A stretch of DNA of 64,000 nucleotides from Burkholderiaceae bacterium (GTDB lineage: Bacteria; Pseudomonadota; Gammaproteobacteria; Burkholderiales; Burkholderiaceae_E), in the NCBI GenBank assembly GCA_023954135.1, contig JAMLIN010000012.1:26264-90263 (forward strand), given 5' to 3'. Numbering within the stretch: position 1 is the stretch's first letter; the number at the start of each line of letters is the position of its first letter. Shown piece after piece: positions 18,089 through 25,593 of this stretch. The translations under genes and the position numbers were made by a program. The notes beneath the pieces are model-generated. The model did not search any database and was not told the DNA's origin. It worked only from the letters and a program-made list of their open reading frames with translations.

Positions 18089-18793
18089 ATGAATCCCGCA
18101 AGCCCGTCCCGATCCCTTTCGCCGCGCCGCCGGTTCGCCAGGGCCTGCGCCCTGGCATTGGCCGCCGGCCTGCTCGTCGGCGCCCCGGCGCTGGCGGGCC
18201 AGCAACAATACGAGCCGCTCGCGGATTCGGTGCGCAGCGCCATGTCCGCATCGCTCGCCGGCGGGGTCGACATGCGGGCGTACTACGAATCCGACGCGCA
18301 TCGGGACGACTGGCTCGCCCAGATGGCGGTCCGGCTTCCGCGCCGCTGGATCCCGGACGACATCCTGCGCATCGAGTTCCTCGAAGCGGTGCGCTACGAG
18401 GCGCAGCGCGCCGGCCTCGATCCTGCGCTGGTCCTCGGCCTGATCCAGGTCGAGAGCAACTTCCGCCAGTACGCCGTCTCCTCGGCCGGCGCCCGCGGCC
18501 TGATGCAGGTCATGCCCTTCTGGACCCGCCTGATCGGCGACGGCGACGAGTCGCGCCTGTTCGACATGCGCACCAACCTGCGCTACGGCTGCACGATCCT
18601 GCGCCACTACATCGACATCGAGCGCGGCGACCTGTTCCGCGCGCTCGGCCGCTACAACGGCAGCCTCGGGCGGGCTCCCTATCCGCAGGCCGTGCGGCGT
18701 GCCTGGGATCGCTGGCGCTACGACCCGACGGCGGGAGAAACCCGGACCGCCGGAGCGGGCAGCGAAGCCGAAGCGGGGGCCGGCGCCGGCTGA
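18089..18793 (+). CDS. Lytic transglycosylase, SLT domain
   Basis: 234 residues. The signal peptide is FARACALALAAGLLVGAPALA. The SLT fold at ~100-215 has catalytic Glu in LGLIQVESNFRQ, then AGARGLMQVMPFW, NLRYGCTILRHYI and ALGRYNGSLG. It cleaves the MurNAc-GlcNAc bond of peptidoglycan with 1,6-anhydro product formation; it resembles the short periplasmic betaproteobacterial family near proS. The C-terminal ~20 residues are Gly/Ala/Glu low complexity and overlap antisense with the end of the marR gene. It lies 89 bp after proS. Confidence 0.9.
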   Translation: MNPASPSRSLSPRRRFARACALALAAGLLVGAPALAGQQQYEPLADSVRSAMSASLAGGVDMRAYYESDAHRDDWLAQMAVRLPRRWIPDDILRIEFLEAVRYEAQRAGLDPALVLGLIQVESNFRQYAVSSAGARGLMQVMPFWTRLIGDGDESRLFDMRTNLRYGCTILRHYIDIERGDLFRALGRYNGSLGRAPYPQAVRRAWDRWRYDPTAGETRTAGAGSEAEAGAGAG

Positions 18794-19257
18794 GCCCGCG
18801 CGCCGGCGGCCGTAACGCGCGCGAGCAGTCCGGCCAGCGTCTCGCGTTCGGTGGCCGACAGCGGCGCGCAGAGCGCCGCTTCGTGCCGGGCCAGCCGGCG
18901 ATGCAGCTCGCGGAGCATGTCGCTGCCGGCCGCGGTGATCTCGAGGGCTTTCTCCCGCCGGTTCGGGCCCGCGGCCGAGCGAACCCATCCCTGCTCCGAC
19001 AGGAAGCGGACCAGCGCCACGAGGTTCGAGCGCTCGACCATCATCGTCGTCGCCAGGCTCGCCGGCTTGATGCCGGGATTGCGCGCGATCAGCTCGAGCG
19101 CGGTGAAACGCGCCGCCGTCACCCCGGTGCCCGCGAGCGCCCGGCCGATGCCCTGCATGTTCACGAGATCGGCGAGATGCAGCCGGTAGCCGATCGACCC
19201 GGCGAGCACGCCGTGATCGACCGGCGCATGTTGCGCTGCAGGCTTGCGGATCGTCAT
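18718..19257 (-). CDS. MarR-family transcriptional regulator
   Basis: 179 residues from ATG 19257. The winged helix-turn-helix core (~30-145) shows TAARFTALELIARNPGIKP, ATTMMVERSNLVALVRFLSEQGWV and PNRREKALEITAAG (the wing). MarR dimers usually repress a divergent operon and are released by an aromatic or acyl-type ligand. Here the divergent operon is an acyl-CoA ligase and ABC importer, and a 21-bp palindrome lies between the starts. Its last 76 bp overlap the lytic transglycosylase gene; the corresponding tail is Ala/Pro low complexity. The predicted mRNA start is almost at the ATG, so translation may be leaderless. Confidence 0.92.
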   Translation of the reverse strand: MTIRKPAAQHAPVDHGVLAGSIGYRLHLADLVNMQGIGRALAGTGVTAARFTALELIARNPGIKPASLATTMMVERSNLVALVRFLSEQGWVRSAAGPNRREKALEITAAGSDMLRELHRRLARHEAALCAPLSATERETLAGLLARVTAAGARAQPAPAPASASLPAPAVRVSPAVGS

Positions 19258-19272
19258 GGCGATTGTTATAAC
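19244..19272 (+). promoter_or_regulatory. Promoter of the acyl-CoA ligase/ABC importer operon
   Basis: TTGCGG (19244-19249) and TATAAC (19267-19272) are separated by 17 bp. The predicted start near 19279 precedes the Shine-Dalgarno GAGGAGG (19284-19290) and ATG 19296. The -10 lies inside the palindromic operator. Confidence 0.55.
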
Positions 19273-19282
19273 GCATAGCAAT
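19262..19282. promoter_or_regulatory. MarR-type operator between marR and the ligase gene
   Basis: Arms ATTGTTAT (19262-19269) and ATAGCAAT (19275-19282) match as inverted repeats at 7 of 8 positions around a 5-bp spacer. The length is typical of MarR-dimer sites. It covers both divergent -10 elements. Confidence 0.65.
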
Positions 19283-19293
19283 CGAGGAGGCAA
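19265..19293 (-). promoter_or_regulatory. Promoter of marR, sharing a palindromic -10 with the ligase promoter
   Basis: On the minus strand, TTGCCT (19293-19288) and TATAAC (19270-19265) are separated by 17 bp. The self-complementary GTTATAAC provides a -10 on each strand. Transcription should begin near 19258, one base from the marR ATG. Confidence 0.5.
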
Positions 19294-19295
19294 AG

Positions 19296-20840
19296 ATGAA
19301 CGTCGCCGATGCGCTGAGGGATCGGGCCAGGGCAGCGCCCGGCCACCCCGCCATCCTGTTCGAGGGCATGGCGCTGGGCTACGGCGAGCTCGATGCGCGT
19401 TCGGCGCGGCTCGCCCATGGCATGGCGGCCCACGGCATCGCGGCGGGCGACCGGGTCGCGCTGTTCCTGCCGAACATCCCCGAGTTCGCCGTCGCCTACT
19501 ATGCCGCCCAGCGGCTCGGGGCCGTGGTGGTGTCGATCAGCTCGGCCTTTCGCACCGCCGAGGTCGAGTACCTGCTGCAGGACTCGGGCGCGCGGGTCGT
19601 GTTCACGAGCGGCGATCTGGCCGGCTTCGTGCCGCAGGCGGGCTGCCCCATGCTGGAGCACGTCGTGGTGGTCGACGAAGCGGCGGCGGATCCCGCCGCG
19701 GCGGATGCGATGGCGACCCCCGGGACGGCGGCCCGGGCCAGCCTCGCCGACTGGATGAGCGGCCGGCCGGCCGAGTTCGAGCCGGTGGCGCGGGCCCCCG
19801 GCGACGCGGCGGCATTGCTGTACTCGTCGGGAACCACCGGCTTTCCGAAGGGCGTGACGCTGACGCAGTCGAACATCGCCTCGAACATCGCCAGCGCGGC
19901 GAAGTACGCCGGCTACCGGCCCGACGACCGGCTGGCGGCCTTCCTGCCGCTGTTCCACGTCTACGGGCAGAACTTCATTCTCAACGCCGCGGTGCTCGCC
20001 GGCGCGACGGTGTCGCTGTTCCGGCGCTTCGTGCCCGACGAGGTCCTCACCGCGATCGGACGCGGCCGGATCACGATGTTCTTCGGCGTGCCGACGATCT
20101 TCATCGGGCTCCTGTCGATGGACCTCTCGCGCTACGACCTGTCGTCGATCCGCTTCGAGATGTCGGCCGCCGCGACCATGCCCGAGCAGGTGTCCCGGCA
20201 ATGGTTCGCGCGCTTCGGGCGACGCGTCTACGAAGGCTACGGACTGACCGAATGCTCGCCGTTCGCCTGCTACAACGACAGCGTCGAGCATCGCTTCGGT
20301 TCGGTCGGCCGGGCGATCGAGGGCTTCGAGCTGGCCATCCTCGACGAGGACGACAACGAAGTGGCGCGCGGCGAATGGGGCGAGATCGCGATCCGCGGCC
20401 CCGGCGTCATGAAGGCCTACTGGAATCGTCCCGAGGACACCGCCCATGCGCTGCGCAGCGGCTGGCTGCATTCGGGCGACATCGGCCGGATGGACGAGGA
20501 TGGCTACGTCTACATCGTCGACCGGGTCAAGGACATGATCAACGTCTCGGGATTCAAGGTCTGGCCGGCCGAGGTCGAGAACTACCTCTACCGGATGCCG
20601 CAGGTCCAGGAGGTGGCGGTCTACGGCCTGCCGCAGGCCGAGAGCGGCGAGGAGGTGGCGGCAGCCGTCGTCGCCAGGGCCGGCGAGCGCCTGTCGGCCG
20701 AGGACGTGATCGCGTATTGCCGGGAGAGCATCGCCGGGTACAAGGTGCCGGTCCGGGTCGACATCGTCGACGAGTTGCCGAAAAGTCCCACGGGGAAGAT
20801 CCTGAAGAGGATCCTCAGGGAAAAGGCGGGCCGGGCATGA
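19296..20840 (+). CDS. Acyl-CoA ligase (AMP-forming, long-chain fatty acid/aryl type)
   Basis: 514 residues with a strong SD (GAGGAGG). ANL superfamily: P-loop-like LLYSSGTTGFPKGVTLTQ (~170-187), YEGYGLTECSP (~308), hinge YVYIVDRVKDMINVSGFKVW (~405-424) and C-terminal catalytic Lys in SPTGKILKR. It activates a carboxylic acid with ATP and then forms a CoA thioester. The sequence resembles FadD/DitJ-like 'long-chain-fatty-acid-CoA ligases'; adjacency to a branched-chain-type importer and MarR control fits an imported aromatic or medium-chain acid (inference). It heads the operon, 110 bp before the binding-protein gene. Confidence 0.92.
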   Translation: MNVADALRDRARAAPGHPAILFEGMALGYGELDARSARLAHGMAAHGIAAGDRVALFLPNIPEFAVAYYAAQRLGAVVVSISSAFRTAEVEYLLQDSGARVVFTSGDLAGFVPQAGCPMLEHVVVVDEAAADPAAADAMATPGTAARASLADWMSGRPAEFEPVARAPGDAAALLYSSGTTGFPKGVTLTQSNIASNIASAAKYAGYRPDDRLAAFLPLFHVYGQNFILNAAVLAGATVSLFRRFVPDEVLTAIGRGRITMFFGVPTIFIGLLSMDLSRYDLSSIRFEMSAAATMPEQVSRQWFARFGRRVYEGYGLTECSPFACYNDSVEHRFGSVGRAIEGFELAILDEDDNEVARGEWGEIAIRGPGVMKAYWNRPEDTAHALRSGWLHSGDIGRMDEDGYVYIVDRVKDMINVSGFKVWPAEVENYLYRMPQVQEVAVYGLPQAESGEEVAAAVVARAGERLSAEDVIAYCRESIAGYKVPVRVDIVDELPKSPTGKILKRILREKAGRA

Positions 20841-20950
20841 TAGTCTGACGCCGCTTCGTGAGTGGCGCGCGCCCGCCCCTTCGATTCGAGGCGCCGATCG
20901 CGGCATCGAGATCCGCGGCGACGCATTGCCGACAATTCCAGGAGGAGAAC

Positions 20951-22201
20951 ATGCCCAAGGTTACCCGTCGCGATTTCAACCGCCTGGCCGCCGGATCGGC
21001 GATCGCAGGCTCGGCCGCGCTGGCCGCCCCTGCGGTCGTTCGCGCGCAGGCGAGCAAGCTGCGGGTCGGCGTGCTGCTGCCGCGCTCCGGCGCCCTGGCC
21101 TTCATCGGGCAGTCGTGCCAGCGGGGCGCCGACATCGCTCCCGCCCTGCTGCGCGAAATGTACGGCGTGGACATCGAGCTGATGAACGCCGACATCGAGT
21201 CGAACGTCGACGTGGCGCGCTCGCGCGCCGAGAAGCTGATCGACGACGGCGCGCAGCTCCTGGTCGGCGCCTTCGATTCGGGGCCGACCGCCGCCATCGC
21301 CCAGGTGGCCGAGCAGCGCAAGGTGCCCTTCGTGGTCAACATCGCGGCCGCGCCGCAGATCACCGAGCAGGGCTACAAGTACACCTTCCGCAATTTCCCG
21401 AGCGCCGGCGATCTCATCCGCAACGGGCTCTCGCTCACGAGCGACCTCTTCCAGGCGACCAGCGCCGCGCCGCGCACCGCCGTCTTCATGCACGTCAACG
21501 ACACCTTCGGGTCCTCCATGGGCAAGGGCATCGCGGCCGTCCTGCCGAAGCTGACCCATCTGCCGTTCAAGCTGGTCGACACCATCGCCTACGACCGCGA
21601 GGCGCGCGACCTGTCGGTCGAGGTCGCGAAGGCCAAGGCCACGCAGGCCGATTTCATCCTGCTGGTCAGCCGCCTGAACGACGCCATCCTGCTGGTGCGC
21701 GAGCTGGTCAAGCAGCGCTGGTCGCCGCAGGGCATCATCAGCCCGGGTTCGCCCGGCATGTACGAGGCGCAGTTCTACAAGGCGCTGGGCAATCGCTATT
21801 CGGACTACTGCATCTCGAACGTGCCCTGGTACAACCCGAACGCGGCGCTGGCCCAGCGCGTCGAAGCCGCGTTCCACAAGCAGTTCCCGCAGGAGAAGAT
21901 GATGTTCCACGCGCTGAACGTCGGCTTCACCTTCGAGGCGATCATGATCGCGGCGGACGCCTTCAAGCGCGCCGGCACGACCGACGGCGCGCCGCTGGCC
22001 GATGCGATCCGCCAGACGAACATCACCGAGCACATGATGGTCGGCGGCCCGATCGCCTTCGATGCGAAGGGGCAGAATACCCAGATCGCCTCGGCCTGCA
22101 TCCAGAACCGCGACGGCCAGCCGATGGTGGTGCTGCCGAAGGACGCCGCGCAGAAGGCGCCGGTGTATCCTGTGCCCGCCTGGAACCAGCGCAAGGCCTG
22201 A
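20951..22201 (+). CDS. Periplasmic substrate-binding protein of branched-chain-type ABC importer
   Basis: 416 residues with SD GGAGGAG. The N-terminal Tat-like signal has TRRDFNRLAAGSAIAG and cleavage near VVRAQA. The mature protein is a type I periplasmic-binding fold (Leu/Ile/Val-binding family, Peripla_BP_6): KLRVGVLLPRSGALAFIGQ, then GVDIELMNADIESNVDVARS. Related proteins bind amino acids, urea, or aromatic acids; the ligand pocket cannot be read here. It is the first gene of a full five-gene transporter and is separated from the permease by a strong stem-loop that may favour its higher expression. Confidence 0.92.
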   Translation: MPKVTRRDFNRLAAGSAIAGSAALAAPAVVRAQASKLRVGVLLPRSGALAFIGQSCQRGADIAPALLREMYGVDIELMNADIESNVDVARSRAEKLIDDGAQLLVGAFDSGPTAAIAQVAEQRKVPFVVNIAAAPQITEQGYKYTFRNFPSAGDLIRNGLSLTSDLFQATSAAPRTAVFMHVNDTFGSSMGKGIAAVLPKLTHLPFKLVDTIAYDREARDLSVEVAKAKATQADFILLVSRLNDAILLVRELVKQRWSPQGIISPGSPGMYEAQFYKALGNRYSDYCISNVPWYNPNAALAQRVEAAFHKQFPQEKMMFHALNVGFTFEAIMIAADAFKRAGTTDGAPLADAIRQTNITEHMMVGGPIAFDAKGQNTQIASACIQNRDGQPMVVLPKDAAQKAPVYPVPAWNQRKA

Positions 22202-22205
22202 GAGC

Positions 22206-22240
22206 CCGTGAACGGGCCGGGCACGCCCGGTCCGTCACGG
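22206..22240 (+). promoter_or_regulatory. Stem-loop between binding protein and permease genes
   Basis: Starting 4 bp after the stop, arms pair over about 10 bp around a tiny loop at 22223-22224, followed below an unpaired A by five more pairs (CCGTG with CACGG). There is no U-tract. Such hairpins between a binding-protein gene and its permease commonly stabilise the upstream mRNA or attenuate the downstream genes. Confidence 0.6.
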
Positions 22241-22280
22241 CCCCCGAACTACCCGCGATATCTCCCTCGGAGCTCTCCGC

Positions 22281-23147
22281 TTGCCCATTGACGCGGTTCT
22301 CAACATCGTCATCAGCGGCTTGCTCACCGGCCTGGTCTACGGCCTGATGGCCCTCGGCCTGTCGGTGATCTACGGCGTCGTGCGCATCGTCAACTTCGCG
22401 CACGGCGAGCTGATGGCGATTGCCATGTACGCGGCCGTGTTCGCCTTCGCGATCGCCGAGATCGACCCGCTGTGGATGCTGGTGCCGCTCGCCGTGGGTT
22501 TCTTCGGCATCGGCTACGGCCTGCAGCGCGCGCTGGTCAACCCGTTCATAGGCCGGGCCGAGCATTCGCAGTTCATCCTGCTGCTGGCGGTGGCACTGGT
22601 CCTGGTGAACCTGCTGCTGGTGTTCTTCGGCCCCGATGCGCGGGGGGTGCAGGTTCCGTATTCGCTGGACTCCTACGAGATCGGCCCCCTGCTGGTCGAC
22701 AAGGTGAGGCTGATCTGTGCCGTGGTGGCGCTCGCCACCTGCGCGATCCTGTTCGCGATCTTCCGCTACCTGTCCTTCGGCAAGGCGATCCGCGCCTGCG
22801 CGGACAACCTGCTCGGCGCGCAGGTCGTCGGCCTGAACGTGAAGCACCTGTATGCGCTCACCTTCGGCCTGGGCACCGCCTGCGTCGGCATCGCCGGCTG
22901 CCTGATGTCGATGCTGATCGACGTCACGCCGGGGCTGGGGCCTGCCTACACGCTGCTCGCCTTCGTGATCGTGATCATCGGCGGGCTCGGCTCGATGGTC
23001 GGCGCGCTTGCCGGCGGTGTGCTGATCGGCGTGTCGGAGTCGGTGGCGGGCCTCCTGTTCACGCCTTCGGCCAAGGGCATGGTGTCCTTCGCCCTGATGA
23101 TCCTGGTGCTCGTGTTCCGGCCGCAGGGCCTGTTCAAGGCCCGCTGA
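22281..23147 (+). CDS. Branched-chain-type ABC transporter permease (LivH-like)
   Basis: 288 residues from TTG 22281, which has CGGAG a few bases upstream; no ATG fits the conserved N-terminus. There are about eight transmembrane helices, and the family opening LTGLVYGLMALGLSVIYGVV is present, with VIVIIGGLGSMVGALAGG near the C-terminus (EAA-like coupling region). It forms the membrane channel with the next gene. Its stop overlaps that gene's ATG (TGATG). Confidence 0.9.
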   Translation: MPIDAVLNIVISGLLTGLVYGLMALGLSVIYGVVRIVNFAHGELMAIAMYAAVFAFAIAEIDPLWMLVPLAVGFFGIGYGLQRALVNPFIGRAEHSQFILLLAVALVLVNLLLVFFGPDARGVQVPYSLDSYEIGPLLVDKVRLICAVVALATCAILFAIFRYLSFGKAIRACADNLLGAQVVGLNVKHLYALTFGLGTACVGIAGCLMSMLIDVTPGLGPAYTLLAFVIVIIGGLGSMVGALAGGVLIGVSESVAGLLFTPSAKGMVSFALMILVLVFRPQGLFKAR

Positions 23148-24136
23148 TGAAGCGCTCGATCCTCGCCCTCGTCGTGCTGCTGGCGGTGCTGCTGGTGCTG
23201 CCGCTCGCGCTCGACCGCTACCTGCTCTCGGTGATGATCCTGATCCTCTACTTCGCGTTCGTCGGCCAGGCCTGGAACGTGATGATGGGATTCTGCGGGC
23301 AGCTCTCGCTCGGCCATGCCCTGTACGTGGGCCTGGGAGCGTACACCTCGGCCGCGCTGTACCAGCATTTCGGGATGATTCCCTGGGTCGGCATGATCGT
23401 GGCGGTGGTGGTGTGCGTCGTGGCGGCATCGATCATCGGCTGGCTGGCCTTCCGCTTCGGCATCGGCGGCACCTATTTCGCGCTGCTCACGATCGCCTTC
23501 GCCGAGTTCACCCGCATCGGCTTCGAGCATTTCGACTGGGTCGGCGGAACGGCGGGTTTCTTCCTGAAGGTCACCCAGCAAAGCCGCGCCGACCTGCTGA
23601 ATCTGCGCGGCGATCCCGTCATGTTCTATTACCTGGCGCTGGCGCTGGCCGTGGGAGGCTTCCTGCTGTCGGCCTGGCTGCTGCGCGGGCGCCTCGGCTT
23701 CTATTTCCGGGCGATCCGCGACAACGAGGAGGCCGCGCGCGCCGCCGGGGTCGACGTGTTCCGCTACAAGATGTACGCGGTGCAGATCTCGGGCGGCATG
23801 ACCGCGCTGGCCGGCGTGTTCTTCGCCTTCTACTACAACAATCTCTTCCCGGAGCAGATCTTCCACATCAGCCGCTCGATCGAGATCATCCTGGCCCCGA
23901 TCATCGGCGGCATCGGCACGCTGTTCGGTCCGGTGCTCGGCGCGGCGGTGCTGACGCTGGCTTCCGAGGGAATCCACGCGGCGCTCGAGACGCTCGGGCA
24001 CGAGGTCCCCGGCGTCAAGCAGATCCTGTACGGCGTCGCGCTCGGCCTGTCGATCATGTTCATGCCCAACGGCATCTGGCCGGTGATCGCGCGCCGGCTG
24101 GGCTTCACCCGGACCCGGGACGACAGCGATGCCTGA
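23147..24136 (+). CDS. Branched-chain-type ABC transporter permease (LivM-like)
   Basis: 329 residues from ATG 23147, overlapping the preceding stop. It has about ten hydrophobic segments; the LivM signature FVGQAWNVMMGFCGQLSLGHA and the cytoplasmic loop FRAIRDNEEAARAAGVDVFR, with IIGGIGTLFGPVLGA, are clear. It is the second channel subunit of the importer and overlaps the first ATPase gene by 8 bp. Confidence 0.92.
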   Translation: MKRSILALVVLLAVLLVLPLALDRYLLSVMILILYFAFVGQAWNVMMGFCGQLSLGHALYVGLGAYTSAALYQHFGMIPWVGMIVAVVVCVVAASIIGWLAFRFGIGGTYFALLTIAFAEFTRIGFEHFDWVGGTAGFFLKVTQQSRADLLNLRGDPVMFYYLALALAVGGFLLSAWLLRGRLGFYFRAIRDNEEAARAAGVDVFRYKMYAVQISGGMTALAGVFFAFYYNNLFPEQIFHISRSIEIILAPIIGGIGTLFGPVLGAAVLTLASEGIHAALETLGHEVPGVKQILYGVALGLSIMFMPNGIWPVIARRLGFTRTRDDSDA

Positions 24137-24875
24137 GAGCGACCGCGATACGGGCCTGCTCGACGTAGCCGGTGTCTCCAAGAGCTTCCGGGGCCTGCGG
24201 GCGGTCGATCGCGCCTCGCTGTCGGTCGGGCAGGGCGAGATCGTCGCGCTGATCGGCCCCAACGGCGCGGGCAAGACCACCCTGTTCAACCTGGTCGCCG
24301 GCGTGATGCCTCCGGACGAAGGAGGCATCCGCTTCCAGGGAACCGACATCGCGGGCTGGCGCGCCGACCAGGTCTGCGCGGCGGGCATCGGCCGCACCTT
24401 CCAGGTCGTCAAGCCCTTCGCCGACATGACGGTGCTCGAGAACGTGATGGTCGGCGGCTTTCGCGGCACCGCCGATCGGCGAGTCGCGCGCTCGCGCGCC
24501 GAGCGCGCCCTGCGCGAGATCGACATGTGGGATCTGCGGACCCGCCCGGCCTCCGCCTTGACGCTGCCCGACCGCAAGCGGCTCGAGGTCGCGCGCGCAC
24601 TGGCCTGCGAGCCGAAGCTGCTGCTGCTCGACGAGGTGATGGCGGGGCTGCGTCCGACCGAGACCGATGCGATGGTCGCGACCTTCCGGCGCCTGAACGC
24701 CGAGCACGGGCTGACCATCCTGCTGATCGAGCATGTGATGCGCGCCGTGATGGCGCTGGCCCAGCGCGTCTACGTCCTGCATCACGGCGAGATCATTTCC
24801 TCGGGCACGCCGCAGCAGGTCACGTCCGATCCGCGGGTGCTCGAGAGCTACCTCGGCACGGGGGCGGTGCACTGA
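24129..24875 (+). CDS. Branched-chain-type ABC transporter ATPase (LivG-like)
   Basis: 248 residues. Walker A GPNGAGKTT (~44), Q-loop within GRTFQVVKPF, Walker B LLLLDEVMAGL and H-loop LIEHVM. The signature segment is TLPDRKRLEVARAL in place of LSGGQ; a degenerate signature is common in LivG proteins. It energises import together with the LivF-like ATPase encoded next (overlapping start). Confidence 0.92.
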   Translation: MPESDRDTGLLDVAGVSKSFRGLRAVDRASLSVGQGEIVALIGPNGAGKTTLFNLVAGVMPPDEGGIRFQGTDIAGWRADQVCAAGIGRTFQVVKPFADMTVLENVMVGGFRGTADRRVARSRAERALREIDMWDLRTRPASALTLPDRKRLEVARALACEPKLLLLDEVMAGLRPTETDAMVATFRRLNAEHGLTILLIEHVMRAVMALAQRVYVLHHGEIISSGTPQQVTSDPRVLESYLGTGAVH

Positions 24876-25579
24876 TGCTCGAGATCCGTGAGCTTTCGGT
24901 GTTCTATGGCGATGCCCAGGCCCTCGACCGGGTGAGCCTGTCGGTGGACGCCGGCCAGATCGTCGCGCTGGTCGGCGCCAACGGCGCCGGCAAGACATCG
25001 CTGATCCGCACCGTGGCCGGCATCCTCAAGCCCCGCTCCGGCTCGATCCGCTTCGAGGGGCAGGAGATCGGCGGGCTCGACAGCCACCGGGTCTGCAATC
25101 TCGGGGTCGGGCAGGTCGCGGAAGGCCGCCAGGTGTTCCCCTCGCTGACGGTTCTCGAGAACCTCCAGGTCGGCGCGCTGCTGCCGCGCGCGCGGGCCGG
25201 CGCATCCGAGGCGCTCGAGCATGTCTTCTCGCTGTTTCCGCGCCTGAAGGAACGCGCCGGCCAGGATGCCGGCACCCTGTCGGGCGGGGAGCAGCAGATG
25301 CTCGCGATCGGCCGCTGCCTGATGGGGGCGCCGCGGCTGATCATGTTCGACGAACCCTCGCTCGGCCTCGCGCCGTCGGTGGTCGCCGAGGTGCTCGACA
25401 CCATCCGCCGGCTGCACTCGGAGGGCATCACGATCCTGCTGGTCGAGCAGAACGTGGCCGCCTCGCTGCATCTCGCGCACAAGGCCTTCGTGCTGGAGAA
25501 CGGCAGCATCGTGCTCGAGGGCAGCGGCGAGGCGCTGCTCGAGGATCCGCGGGTTCGCGAGGCCTATCTGGGGCTGTAG
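24875..25579 (+). CDS. Branched-chain-type ABC transporter ATPase (LivF-like)
   Basis: 234 residues starting on the last base of the preceding stop region. Walker A GANGAGKTS, canonical signature TLSGGEQQMLAIGR, Walker B LIMFDEPSLGLAP and H-loop LLVEQN, with the LivF-type VAEGRQVFPSLTVLENL. It is the last gene of the ligase/importer operon, converging on the FAD-linked oxidase gene with 14 bp between stops and no obvious terminator there. Confidence 0.93.
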   Translation: MLEIRELSVFYGDAQALDRVSLSVDAGQIVALVGANGAGKTSLIRTVAGILKPRSGSIRFEGQEIGGLDSHRVCNLGVGQVAEGRQVFPSLTVLENLQVGALLPRARAGASEALEHVFSLFPRLKERAGQDAGTLSGGEQQMLAIGRCLMGAPRLIMFDEPSLGLAPSVVAEVLDTIRRLHSEGITILLVEQNVAASLHLAHKAFVLENGSIVLEGSGEALLEDPRVREAYLGL

Positions 25580-25593
25580 CGGGCGGACCCGCT

